Shown: one piece after another, positions 10,123-20,727 of the stretch | Position numbering within the stretch: the first letter of the stretch is position 1 | How the letters are laid out: every line of letters starts with the position of its first letter | NCBI GenBank assembly: GCA_002099365.1 | Contig: MSED01000003.1 | Span: 1,488,001 to 1,552,000, forward strand | Direction: 5' to 3' | Length of the DNA stretch: 64,000 bases | Origin: Phialophora verrucosa | Taxonomy: Eukaryota > Ascomycota > Eurotiomycetes > Chaetothyriales > Herpotrichiellaceae | Notes under the pieces: generated by a model | Told to the model about the DNA's origin: nothing | The model's input: the letters and a program-made list of their open reading frames with translations, nothing else | Databases searched by the model: none | Made by a program: the position numbers and the translations under genes

Positions 10123-11046
10123 ATGGCTTCAGCTCCTGCTTCCGCAAATGAGCCCCTGACAGGCATTCTAGTGGCATTGATCACGCCTTTCACCGACGAC
10201 GGCGCCACGGCTATCGATGAGACCCGTCTAAAAGCGCATATCGACCATATTGTGAGCGCAGGCTGTCACGGCCTCGTGCCCGGAGGGACGACAGGCGAAT
10301 TCACCGCCCTGACCATGGACGAGAGGAAACAGAATCTCGAGCTCTGTCTTGAATATGCCGCTGGGAGAGCGCCCGTGGTGGCCGGCGTAGGCGCCACGAC
10401 GACAAAGGACTGTCTCGAGCTGGCCAGGCATGCTGCACAGGCTGGAGCGGCCGCGTTGATGGTGGTCCCCCCGTTCTACGATCCCGTCAACTACGAACAG
10501 CTCCAGGAACTGCTGGCGGAAATCCACGAAGTCTCCGGTCTGGATCTGATGTACTACAATATCCCGTCGGCGTCGGGATTGACTCTGGCGCCGCCCCAAA
10601 TTGCCGGCCTCTCCAAGGTCGGCGTGAAATACCTGAAGGACACGTCGGGCAACGCCCCTGCATTCACCGAGCTGGTCTTTTCGCTGGGCGATCAGGTCAC
10701 CGCCTTTAATGGGTGGGACACGCTGACGTTCTATGGATTGGTAGCTGGCTGCAAGGGCGCCGTCTGGGGCGCGTCGAATCTCATTCCGGAGCTTTCGGCC
10801 CAGTTGTGGGATGCCTTGGCCGTCAAGGGTGATCTGCAAGCGGGTCGGGAGCTGTGGTCGAAGATCTACCCGATTTGCAAGTTCCTGGAGGAGTATAATT
10901 ACCCGTCTGCTGTGAAGACGGGCATGGAACTGCTCGGCCATCCCACCGGAGGACTGAGAAAGCCGTTCAAATTGCTGACAGGCGGACCGCGCGGAGAGTT
11001 GGCCAAACTTCTGCAGAACGCCGGGTTGAAGGTGGTCAATCCGTAA
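10123..11046 (+). CDS. DapA-superfamily class I aldolase
   Basis: Single exon, 307 residues. TIM-barrel pyruvate-type aldolase of the dihydrodipicolinate synthase/N-acetylneuraminate lyase superfamily. Seen: GGTTGEF (about 54-60, pyruvate carboxylate site), YYNIPSASG (catalytic Tyr about 145) and LKDTSGN (Schiff-base Lys about 172). The Arg that binds aspartate semialdehyde in true DapA (YNVPSRTG) is Ala here. Fungi make lysine through aminoadipate, so a DapA role is unlikely. Likely reactions are cleavage of 2-keto-3-deoxy sugar acids or 4-hydroxy-2-oxoglutarate. It is divergent from the FMN oxidase and convergent with a Zn2Cys6 regulator 47 bp away. Confidence 0.85.
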   Translation: MASAPASANEPLTGILVALITPFTDDGATAIDETRLKAHIDHIVSAGCHGLVPGGTTGEFTALTMDERKQNLELCLEYAAGRAPVVAGVGATTTKDCLELARHAAQAGAAALMVVPPFYDPVNYEQLQELLAEIHEVSGLDLMYYNIPSASGLTLAPPQIAGLSKVGVKYLKDTSGNAPAFTELVFSLGDQVTAFNGWDTLTFYGLVAGCKGAVWGASNLIPELSAQLWDALAVKGDLQAGRELWSKIYPICKFLEEYNYPSAVKTGMELLGHPTGGLRKPFKLLTGGPRGELAKLLQNAGLKVVNP

Positions 11047-11093
11047 CGTTGGTTGAGTAAAATCTTCCTGGGCGTTCGCTGTTGGTCCTGTGT

Positions 11094-13443
11094 TCATGAC
11101 AGCAGGAAATGCAAGTTCTGTTCTTTCGAAATGTGTTCCCATGTCCAGGCTTGATCACGGGGTTTCCCGCTCAATGTACTGGCCGGTTGGTCGCGTCGTC
11201 TCCATACTTCCTCGATGCAAGCTCTCGCCGTCCTGAGTCGCGAGAATCCAGTTGTAGAAAACGCCTTATCGAACCGGTCGCTCAGGTACTCTCTCTGAGA
11301 GGGGTGCAGGGCTTCGCACCCGGCCATGAAAGCAGGCCAGGGAGATCCGATTCCCTGAATGTTAGCATCCTGGCACGAGGCGTCATAGTCTTTCAAAGCC
11401 TGGATGACGTTCTTGACGTGGTCTTGCAAAATCCAGGGGTTGACCCTCCTGATCCGCCGATAGAAGAATATCACGAGCGCAGAATTTAACGCGCGGACCA
11501 TGGACTCGCGGGCGATCTCCATGCTTGGTCGTGACACGCCAGAAGGAGGTGGGTCAATTAGGCTGTGGCGGTCGAGCGCCGCAAACGAACAGACCATGTT
11601 TTCCAGTCGCTGCTTTCGTCTCTCGAGAAGCTCCATGGATCTGACATCGCGCCGATCCTCGTCGACCTCTAAGCTGTCAATGACGTTTGCCAGTCTCGTG
11701 GTTTGAGATACAAGGCTTAACCAAGTCTCCGAAATCCCGTACAGCTCAGCATACATGCTTCGGGGAAAGTCTCGGCTGTCTTCAAGGTGGATATCATGCT
11801 GTCCCGTTTCGTTATCCTTTTGTGCTACGGCTTCAACATCGCTGTCCGAGGCCGGGGTTCTGAGCCGAAGAAAGTCATCCAAGCGAGGATTGGGCCCTGC
11901 TTGATGCTGGGAGTGCGGCCGGTTCTCTCGAGCCTGAACCATTTGCGACTCTCCGGTCGAGTGGACTCTCGGCCCACCGACTACCTTGGTCCCAGTCACT
12001 TCATAGTTTCGCAGAAGAAAAGTGCTCTCCTCCACTATCCTGGTCCATGTATAGACATGGTGCAATTCCCTTGCCTTGCGTGAAATAGTCCGTTTTGCCA
12101 ACCCGCGAACCCGCAGCATCCGTTCGGCGTCAATCATGTACGCTCGAGCGTCTTGCTGCTTATCGTACAGAGTCTGATTACCCGGGCGTTAGCAACAGAG
12201 CCCTGGCTCTGGTTTGGGCACTTACGGCATATGTCAGCATCGCGAGAATTGCCATCAACTGGTCTTTATATTTGGCGGCATTGGCCCCTCGGGTCTCGTT
12301 CCGCAAGGAGCATTGCAAGTTTTCCTTTGCCTTTTCAACAATTCTGGCTGCGAAACTTTGCCAATATCCTGCAGAAGCTTCCTCACGCTTCGCATCCTGG
12401 ACTGCTATATGTGTTGCTGAGAGGGCCAATAGCGCCTGCAGGTTGGCCAGCGCACCATGAGATACCGGCTGTGAGGTCATGTACGTCAGTCTCGCCAAGG
12501 TCAAAATGGCAGCATTCAAATTGTTGACTTCCCACGGCGACTTCTTCTCGATGGGCATGATCCGCAACTGAGAGATGACGTGATCCTTGAAGTGAGCGAG
12601 AAGTTGTTGTGCTTTCGCAGGGTCAATTTCGATGAGGCTCAATCTTCCGTCACCGTGTGTGGAAAGCAAAGAGTGAAACACGACACCATGATGGCTGGCG
12701 CCGCATGTAGCTTCGACATTACTGTCCTGGTTGATCTGCGGTACAGCAGGGCCATAGCCAAGGAAAGCATCCTGAAAATCACCATCAAGCGTCTGCGGAA
12801 ATATCTCGTAGCTTGTCAAGTCAAGGTTGAACAGATCGGGCCAGTCCAGAAAGTCGTGCATATCACTTAAGCTGCCAATGGATTCCACGGATGGCAAGGC
12901 ATTCTCCGTCGGGAAGGCATCAATGGCTTGGGGCTCAACGACCGGCTGAGGTGAGTCGCTGCGAGGCAAGCTTCTATGAGATATTAGGGGACTGGAAGCG
13001 AAAACACCAAAGGGCCCGACTGCCAGACCGTCAACAGTGTCTGGGCGGGCATCTCGGCACCTGGCATCGAGTTCTGAGAGAGATTCGTCAATAGGCCTTG
13101 CGCCCATATTCGACCGCAACGCTTTGGTCATGGACTCCCTGCTTGCCTCTGCAGGAAGCTCGTTAGGATGGCTCAGCTGAATATCACCCACCAGAGGATC
13201 AATACCTGTATATAGATGCTGCCTGACTCCTGTCGAGTTAGCGCTGTCTTCGCTGCCGCCATATCTGCTCAGGCTGTCCACCCATTTCAATTCCTGGCTG
13301 AAGCCTTCGCAGACAGCGCCAACAGCCCTGCAAGTGAGACACGTAGGTCGAACCTTGTCGCACTTCACGTGGCGTCTCCGGCAAGTCTTACATCCGCCGA
13401 ATGTGTGACTTCGAAGGGGCTTCTTGCTGTGGCCTGTCTTCAT
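11094..13443 (-). CDS. Zn2Cys6 transcription factor with Fungal_trans_2-like region
   Basis: Two exons on the minus strand: 12226-13443 and 11094-12173, with a 52-bp intron (donor GTAAGT). I chose the ATG at 13443 because it places the zinc cluster near the N-terminus, as usual; an in-frame ATG at 13527 would add 28 residues. Seen: GCKTCRRRHVKC followed by PTCLTCRAVGAVC, the six-cysteine Zn2Cys6 spacing, right after a basic start. The long C-terminal region, ending with EEVWRRRDQPAS, resembles the Fungal_trans_2 (DUF3468) regulatory domain. The family binds CGG-containing sites and often controls neighbouring genes. Here the neighbours are the aldolase and FMN oxidase on one side and an epimerase-like gene on the other. 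Confidence 0.85.
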
Positions 13444-13983
13444 GCCGTGATGCTCTCTCCTGGGGGGGCTGGTCCCGTTTTGGTGGGAACACATCGGCCA
13501 GCTGGTTGCGAACGACAAGCACGGCACTCGGCTCTGCCCCAGGCTGGGGAAGCTTTGGTCTGTGACGTTCTTGCATCGACTTTGGAATTATTCGTCGCTC
13601 GAGTGATTATCGGGAGACAGTTGCCACCCTCGTGCATCCTCACCCGGCCTTCTGCCCAGCCGGAATCACTTTCTTGTTTCGCCTCGCAACTGCCGATTGG
13701 CCGAGGCATGATTTTGGCAAGAGATTCCGAAGGATGAGGAGATACTGTTGTTCCTGCCTGTTGAAGGAGGAATGAGAGGAACTGAATGCTCTATGCATGG
13801 CAGAGGCGAGGATTGTCTTTCCGGCCGCCCTCTGGCAGATTCAAGCTCATACACTGGTCTAGAATATGATGGCCTGACCATACCCTCGAGGAATTTACTT
13901 AATCACTTGTGCCTCCCTACTCAATTCTATCCGGATAATCGAGGGCCGATGCACTATTATATTGCAAAGGTACGAAGGCGACA
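13444..13983. promoter_or_regulatory. divergent intergenic region, Zn2Cys6 regulator / epimerase-like
   Basis: Shared 5' region of two divergent genes. Up to 84 bp at its left end could be coding if the regulator starts at 13527. No other gene is seen. Confidence 0.4.
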
Positions 13984-15213
13984 ATGGTGAGAATATTCTT
14001 GTAAGTGGAAGTCGAGTGGTTAATATCGATGGGAGGCTGATCGAGCGAGGACTGGCGCCACCGGCTACGTCGGCGGCCAGGCATTGTATTCGATTGCGAC
14101 GTCGCTCCCAGCATCCCAAACCGTCATCTCGTGCCTAGTGCGAGACAGTGAAAAGGCAAAGCGCGTCCGAGCCAGTTTTCCAAATCACGTTCAGATTGTG
14201 CTTGGCGATTTGGACGACATCGCACTGGTTGAGGAAGAAAGCCGTCAGGCGGATATAGTCTTTCGTGAGTGGTTTGGGTCCCAAGTGGCGTCAGTACATA
14301 TGGTTGACGCCTCTTCCCAGATCTTGCAAGCACAAATCATCTTCGAAGCGCCCAAGCCATCGCCAAAGGCCTGGGCAGTAAAGGAACCGGCTCCGCGTGT
14401 AAGCCCGTGAACTGGGATGGTGGACTTTGCTGAAAAATGAGGCAGCATGCTGGATCCAGATGTCAGGAGCTTCTCTCTTTGCAATCCCGGAAATCAAGCA
14501 AGGGCGATATGGGGAGCCGTCAGACGAAGTGTACGACGATGTGAATGACTTTCAAAAGATCCTCGCCTTTATTCGAGACAACCCAGCAAGACAGGTGGAC
14601 GACTTTATTGTGGCTCAAGATCCATCCGTTATACGAACAGCACTGATCGTTGGTCCCTTGATTTACGGCCAGGGAGCTGGAACGGGAAATCAAAGAAGCG
14701 TTCAGGTGCCAGAGATTGCGCGAGCAACGCTGAAATACGGCCGGGGATTTCCATTGTTGAGTGGCCTCAATCAATGGAGCAATATCAACATCAGCGACCT
14801 GGGGGACTTGTTCTTGCTGTTGGCGCAAGCTGCTCTCGACGGCAAGTCCGGGGTCTGGAACGAAGAGGGAATATATCTCCCAAGCTCCGGCGCTATGGCA
14901 AGTACAGTACAAATTTCCGCATGGAACAGGAGCAAACTGCTAATTAATGACCACCGCACAGACGTTCGGCGAAGTGTGCCAACGTGTGGCCTCTGCAGCG
15001 TATGAGCAGGGCTTGCTCGAGAGCCCCAAGGTAGAACTTACGATCGACGTTGACGAGGCCAACAACGTGACGTCCCATGGAGCTGTTCTGTGGGGTACGA
15101 ATGCGGTCTTCAGATCATGCAGAGCGCAGCAGACTCTGAGTTGGAAGCCTTCAGCACCGACACTGGTGGATTCGATACCAGATACGGTAGCATCTGAGGC
15201 AGGGCAATCGTAA
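13984..15213 (+). CDS. NAD-dependent epimerase/NmrA-like Rossmann protein, five exons
   Basis: Exons 13984-14000, 14050-14264, 14321-14398, 14446-14897 and 14962-15213; 337 residues. The 17-nt first exon encodes MVRIF plus two bases and joins to LTGATGYVGGQAL, a classical GxxGxxG NAD(P)-binding motif. Further family signs are CLVRDSEKAKRV, GDLDDIALVEEES, FHLASTNHLRSAQA, WIQMSGASLFAI and VGPLIYGQGAG. The atypical SDR family acts on nucleotide sugars, flavonoid-like substrates or as NADP sensors; the substrate is unknown. The last intron uses a GC donor (GCAAGT at 14898) and a normal AG. With GT-AG alternatives I found no choice that keeps the frame. No frame break is needed, so the gene looks intact. 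Confidence 0.75.
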
Positions 15214-15681
15214 GTGATGCGATGGAGGTGCGCGGGATCGTCCTGGCTGTGGATGCTGCTTCCCGCCACCACCATCGGCCGTCTGATATGGCGTGACCGA
15301 GGGTAGGGAGGTTATTGCCTTCATGAGACCGAGGATCAGATCCAGATTCAAGGATTATGAGAGACCCATTACCTTCAGTGACCCTGAACCCTGATTGACC
15401 TTCTCGTACTCTCGAGGGATGCTTGGCTCGAAGCAGCCGTTCCAACTTGACTTCCCTGTACTTCGTTTGGCATGCTTCTGCTTCGATGCAGCTACCTACC
15501 TGCATTGGAGGTGCGATTGCCATTAATCGTGTTTTGGACAGCGGACTGCGACAAAGTCGCCGCCACTGCATGAGGGTGGATTCGGCTTGCAGTATTAGAC
15601 CGAGAGCCTCCAGTTCCGTGCTCGTTCTATGGTCCCAGCCACGCCACGCCGATGAGTCCCTCCCCAGCAATCTAATGCCCT
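15214..15681. other. convergent intergenic region, 468 bp
   Basis: Lies between the 3' ends of two convergent Rossmann-fold genes, so terminators of both are expected. No gene is seen. Confidence 0.4.
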
Positions 15682-16641
15682 TCACCTCCTCAAAGTCCTC
15701 TCCGGCCTCAATTGAACGCTCGCCCAGAACTCTCTCCCATCCAGCTTCCTGCCCAGCAGCTCGGGCGGTCTGGGCAGACCTCGCACGCCCTTCTCCTCCA
15801 TCAACTGCATGACCCATCCGCGGTGCGTTCTCTTGGTAACCACCCCCTCTGGCACGACCGCCATTCCAGAATCCTCCTCCCAAACAACCCCTTCCTCAGA
15901 CTCGCCGTTGAAGTCCCACACGATCTGCCACCAGTCGTAAGTCGCGCAATCGGAAATGATCCACCGTCTGCCGAAAAGCGTCGATGCACCTGTCCCAGAC
16001 GCTGCATTGCCACGCTGATCGTCCTCCACCACTGCGATGATGGCTCTAGCAACGTCAACACCGTGAATGAGATGTAAAGCCCCCTTTTCGCCGAGCTGGT
16101 CTTTCGTCTTCGCCACCCGAGGGATCCAGTTCCCCGGCTGTCTCTGCGCGCCGTACAGACCAGCGAGGTTCAAGACGCAGCCTTCGTGCAGGGAGATGAG
16201 TTCGTTCTCTGCGACCCCTCGTTCGTTCGAGGGGTCAATCGGAGTAGTGCAATCGACCCACTCGGCCGCAGTGTAGACGCCCGTACTGCCCAGCTGGATC
16301 CATTTCGTCGGAGACGCAGCTCCTGGATTGTGCGTCTTCTCGTACATGCCTACCAACTTCCCGCTGGGGCCTTTGCCTTTCAGCGGGAACGTGATCAGCA
16401 CGTACTTCGCCAAGGGGAGCCTCTTGAATGGCTCGAGATCGTCCGATCCGGGATCGAATCGGAATTCAATGGTGTTGTCGTGGCCGGTGGATGCGGTTGC
16501 CGCGTATGTTATGGAGGGTTTGCGCTGCTCGAGAATTGGCTGGAGAAATTGATACGTCCAGCCGGCGCCGAGGATGAGCAGCGTTACTGGTACATGTCTG
16601 GGTTTGTGGACGGAAGCGGCGCCAGAGGACGACACGCTCAT
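15682..16641 (-). CDS. atypical NAD(P)-binding protein (YeeZ-like epimerase family)
   Basis: Single exon, 319 residues. The N-terminal LLILGAGWTYQFL is a GxGxx-type dinucleotide site. QLGSTGVYTAAEWVDCTTP and HLIHGVDVARAIIAV resemble the active-site Tyr region and the dimer helix of SDR-like epimerases in the YeeZ group. The function is probably NAD(P)-dependent reduction or epimerisation of a small molecule; the substrate is unknown. It is convergent with the preceding epimerase-like gene. The ATG at 16641 is the first in frame and gives a normal N-terminus. Confidence 0.7.
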   Translation of the reverse strand: MSVSSSGAASVHKPRHVPVTLLILGAGWTYQFLQPILEQRKPSITYAATASTGHDNTIEFRFDPGSDDLEPFKRLPLAKYVLITFPLKGKGPSGKLVGMYEKTHNPGAASPTKWIQLGSTGVYTAAEWVDCTTPIDPSNERGVAENELISLHEGCVLNLAGLYGAQRQPGNWIPRVAKTKDQLGEKGALHLIHGVDVARAIIAVVEDDQRGNAASGTGASTLFGRRWIISDCATYDWWQIVWDFNGESEEGVVWEEDSGMAVVPEGVVTKRTHRGWVMQLMEEKGVRGLPRPPELLGRKLDGREFWASVQLRPERTLRR

Positions 16642-17957
16642 CCTTAATTAGACTAACTAAGGGACTGAAGGTTAGAAAGTCACGGAAAAAGTATTCATTA
16701 TCGTCTTGACTCTCAAAGTTCGAATGGGGTGCTGCGCGTTGAACCATCAGTGTGAATGTTATATCAATTAAATGTGAATCTAAAAGTGATGATCTCATCG
16801 TGATCCGCAGTGCTGGCGCTTGTGTGTGCTCCAAATGCCCCTTGTGGAAGGCGGGGGGAGTAGAGCAGCGGCATAGGATCCCGACAGGCCAATATGGAGG
16901 GTTGTCTGGGTGCCAGCAGCGAACTCCTCTATACCGCATTAAAGGCGTTGAGACACGTATATTCTTGTGCTATAACGGGAATCATTGTGAGGATGGTTAC
17001 TCTCCCACGACTGCCCCGGGATTATGGTACAATGGCGCAAAGGCTGACGGCGGCGCGTGGGTGAACCCTTGACATGGCGATCTCTTGACGGACAGTACAG
17101 TTTACAGGACTAGATGTCACGACACCGTCCCACGGCGGCAGGAAACATTACCGCGAGTCCTTGCTAGGAGAAAAATACAGGTCGGTGGCCTCGATATATA
17201 TTCGGTTGATCTCACGGCATTGCAGCGAAGACCACGCCACAGCCACGAAGATCGCTTCGAGGAGCCTACTCTTCAATCACGAAGGTTAGCGTCCACGAGG
17301 CCCTGCCCAAGCTCTACAATCTAAAGATATCCGCGAAAATGCATAACTATGATTCAAGACATATCCCTCGATTTTTCCTCCATGAGTTCTTCCTAGAGCG
17401 CAGTCTGAGCATTGGTGCCCCTTGTGGTGAACAGAACAACAAAGTCCTGGCAGTACAACAGGCAAGAGACCATCTTAGAGAAAGGTTGCTGTAGCATTGG
17501 ATCAGCCTTGTCAGGTTGAAGTTTATTGATCCTTGTTGCCCGGTCTTGAGACCGGTGGCCGGGGGTTCTTGAACATGAAACGCTGGAATGGCACGGGTGC
17601 AGTCGAGATTGTCAAAGTCGAGGACGATGAGCCGCTGGTCTCAGGATGGTGGTATAATTGGAATCCATGGACGAAGTATGGTGAGAACATTGGGAACCAG
17701 TAAAGCGGACGCTATTCTGTAGATAAATAAAACTGTCCGCTGAGTGAACACAGCTTGGTCCTAGAACCGTGTCAAAAAGCATAGACATTTTGCTTGCTCT
17801 TGTCATGTTGCAAATATACATGCCAGACCCATGCGAAGCGTCAGTGCCGACCGTGCTGATACGTCCCCAAGGTCTTCCAGGTGCGAAAGTCTTCCGTTTC
17901 AGGAATATGGCGTCGCTTGGAGTCCTCGTACCCGTAGGATAACCAGTCATCTCACGC
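16642..17957. other. intergenic with short coding-like segments
   Basis: Gap of 1.3 kb. Two plus-strand pieces look more coding-like than their surroundings. One runs about 17338-17493 (start MHNYDSRH, end DHLRERLL, then stop). The other runs 17575-17703 (start MKRWNGTG, then VSGWWYNWNPWTKY, stop). They could be small genes, unjoined exons of one gene, or relics. I recognise no family and found no convincing intron joining them. Confidence 0.3.
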
Positions 17958-19658
17958 CTAGTCCAACGAGAGCCTCGATAATCGTTCAGGCAAGCCTTCG
18001 ATATCTTCATGAATGACACCGTGAGACTGCGATTTGTGATAAGGAGACACAGTGGACTCATGCTTTCGCTGGGTGATCTCCACTTTGAAGTACAGTGTGT
18101 CTGAAGTGCTTCTGGGACGAGGCAACTTGTCGACTTTTACCGACAGTGTGCACCCATGGACGTTGTATGCCGCCCGATCGTTGAAGTACTTTGCGGCATA
18201 CCGTTCCTCCCAAAGACATTGCTGGATACGCTTCCAGATCGGCAAAGCATTTAGGGAAGGATCTTGTGTCAAATCCCCTACTGCGCCATGACTCCAAAGC
18301 CTCTGCTCAAAATCGCCGAGGATCAATGAAAACGAAGAGCTGAGATTGTTCTGGAACAGTACTAAACACCTCTCCTTAGTGCCCAAGTTGACACGCCAAA
18401 GGGACTGCTGTGGCTGAGATGGCTCGCAGGAGTACATCGGATTTCCTGAATCGTTGCATACGCGTACTATCCGGTAAGAATGCTTCCTTACTGCTGCGCA
18501 GTGAACTGAGATCTGAATAATCGAAGCATCTCGGCGCACAGCAAAGTAATCCCACATGGAGAGATATATCCTCTGGGGGGAAGGAATAGGCGTCGATTTG
18601 GGAACAAGAAACAAGCTGCTGGGGCACCTCCGCATGAAGGTCATATTGTCAGGGGCCAGATCGAGATGTATCCCTAAACGTCTACCATCGCGCTGACAAT
18701 TGAGGACCCCAATCATGAGTTCGCCCAACTCGCGGTGAATCCAAGGCTGGCCTGTGCCAGTAATAATTGGCATCGAAATAGACAGTCCCAGGTTATTTAT
18801 CGACACGGAAGTGTCGTGCCATAAGTCATCCTCCTCGTCCTCCCGTCTCCTTTCGACGGAGGTGCTCGAGAAGTCTGCTGGAGAGGTCGCGAGAGGGGTG
18901 TAATAGTCCATATCGTCGTAACTTCGAGCCATACCGTTGGACGTCCACGCTAGAACGGACAGGTCGCCTTTTTTCAGGATTTTTAATTGCAGTCTTTCGA
19001 AGGCCCCCGAGCCTTCTCCATATAAAAGAGGCATGCTTATGCCGAATATTCCCATTAAGCAATAAGCAGTGTCTTCGACTCTTGTGGTCTCTCTTCGTGA
19101 TGCCCAAAGCATTTTCTCAGCTGCACATTGGTATCTCGCAACCGTTGGAGAAGATAACGCTGGGCGTGAGATACCCGTGATCAGGACGATCTTATCAAGC
19201 ATACTCATCTTAGTCCCTATCTCGAGCCATGACTTGTCGTAAAAGACCACATGAATAGGCGCAAGAAGCTCTTGCAGTGTCCAGCCGCGAGTCCACCAAC
19301 GACTATGTTCAAAAGACCCTGACGCGGAGTCGCTGCCGACGTCTGAGAGATATGCGTAGCAAACATGAGCTTCACTGTACCAGCGAAACATAGAGTTGAT
19401 GGCCTCGGACAACTCGGAACTGCTCCGCTTATCGATACTACATGTGTCGACCCAGGCGTACTCGAGTCCGTCCGCTTTGGCTTGAGCACAGCAGCGTTGG
19501 ATCTTTCGGTAGCCCTCCTTCCTCTTGCACTCCGGAGTTCCTAGTTCGTGGAACAGGACCTCTTCTTCTTTAACCCATGTATGCGATAAGATAGCGTAAG
19601 GCGGAGGGTCGGAGTGAAACTCGCTGAGCGTAAGGGTCGTGGTATTGAGGAGCCACAT
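17958..19658 (-). CDS. HET-domain protein (heterokaryon-incompatibility type)
   Basis: Single exon, 566 residues. The N-terminal third is a clear HET domain: YAILSHTW near residue 21, then YAWVDTCSIDKRSSSELSEA, CYAYLSDV and SRWWTRGWTLQELLAP, and later DTAYCLMGIFGISMPLLYGE. HET proteins sense non-self partners after hyphal fusion and can trigger cell death; many paralogues exist per genome and most are uncharacterised. No STAND or WD40 partner domain is seen after it. The remainder has no recognised domain. The start at MWLLNT is the usual position for this family. The gene appears intact. Confidence 0.88.
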   Translation of the reverse strand: MWLLNTTTLTLSEFHSDPPPYAILSHTWVKEEEVLFHELGTPECKRKEGYRKIQRCCAQAKADGLEYAWVDTCSIDKRSSSELSEAINSMFRWYSEAHVCYAYLSDVGSDSASGSFEHSRWWTRGWTLQELLAPIHVVFYDKSWLEIGTKMSMLDKIVLITGISRPALSSPTVARYQCAAEKMLWASRRETTRVEDTAYCLMGIFGISMPLLYGEGSGAFERLQLKILKKGDLSVLAWTSNGMARSYDDMDYYTPLATSPADFSSTSVERRREDEEDDLWHDTSVSINNLGLSISMPIITGTGQPWIHRELGELMIGVLNCQRDGRRLGIHLDLAPDNMTFMRRCPSSLFLVPKSTPIPSPQRIYLSMWDYFAVRRDASIIQISVHCAAVRKHSYRIVRVCNDSGNPMYSCEPSQPQQSLWRVNLGTKERCLVLFQNNLSSSFSLILGDFEQRLWSHGAVGDLTQDPSLNALPIWKRIQQCLWEERYAAKYFNDRAAYNVHGCTLSVKVDKLPRPRSTSDTLYFKVEITQRKHESTVSPYHKSQSHGVIHEDIEGLPERLSRLSLD

Positions 19659-20727
19659 GGCACACGCGACTCAACAGGACAACTGGCAGAGCTCTTCACA
19701 CATAGGCCTAGCTCGAGAGGACGTGTAGACCGCAAAATGAAAGGGTGATCCAATCAGTAAAGGTGTTTGAAAGGAAGGAATCCGTACAGCTTGAGGCCAA
19801 GGTCAAAACATGGGAATGAGGCTGTGCTCGGGTCGCAGCCTAGCAATGCTCTTATCATGTTAGCAAGGCCCTCCTCCGAGGCTGAAGCACGTAAATAGCG
19901 GAGGCGAGCAACTGTGCTTCACACTGATATTGCGCGAGACGCTCCTGCCGGAAGCAGGGCGCCAGAAAAACAGGCATGGGAGAGCGGCAGAGGGATGGCA
20001 GGATGCTGGAACGGCTTCGCTTCCAAATCGATGCGTAGGAACAATGAACTACAGCGAATTCCACGCCTTCAAGTGCAATTTCTACGTCAGAGCGCAGCGC
20101 CGTCAATCCCACCTTTCTCGACATGGGGGGCCAGCTTTCGGTCTCAGGTCGACGGCAATGTTTGTCTTGGAGTGGATGGAGTGACTATCAGTCCGCCATT
20201 GTCGGTGCTGTCTATCAGTCAAGACCGTGAAGATTATTCTATGTGTGAATTGAGGTCTGCTACATTCTTCTACTTACAGCGCTCGGTAGATGCCAAGATG
20301 AGCGAGCTTCAATCTTACTTACTGGACTAACGAGCATCGAACAGGGACTTCCACACCTGATATTATCGACATGTACTATATCTAATTAATACAGTACTGT
20401 ATAGTGCCGTGCAGAGGTAGACTGGGGCTGTCCGGACCGGATCGCGCATTAAACCAAGAGCATTCTCATCCACTGCCGTCTATTCAATCCCTCCCTCTTC
20501 ACGGTTTACATTCACCAAAGTCGAGCCTCTGATGCCCTTAGGGCATAAGGGCGTGCATAGCTACAGCACAGCGCAGCAGCAGTCGAAGCATCCCAAAAAC
20601 CCTCGGCCCGGACCAAATACAAGCCGCAGAATCAGTGACCGGCCCTGCCCTGCCCCTACCCTACCCAAACTCAACCCGGCTAACCAACTACACGACGTTG
20701 CTTTACATCGACTTACTTCGTTCCATC
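19659..20727. other. intergenic, 1.07 kb
   Basis: Divergent region between the HET gene and the FAD monooxygenase. It contains a 138-codon open frame (19914-20330, plus) that resembles no family I know; I do not call it. The monooxygenase leader is CT-rich. Confidence 0.35.

Noticed and set aside
10123..11046. Calling the aldolase dihydrodipicolinate synthase for lysine synthesis
   Set aside because: The substrate-binding Arg of DapA is replaced and fungi use the aminoadipate pathway.
13984..15213. Calling the epimerase-like gene a pseudogene because its frames are broken
   Set aside because: Four introns, one of them GC-AG, restore a continuous 337-residue protein with conserved motifs.
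19914..20330. 138-codon plus-strand frame upstream of the monooxygenase
   Set aside because: Low-complexity composition, no domain, and overlapping frames are equally open.
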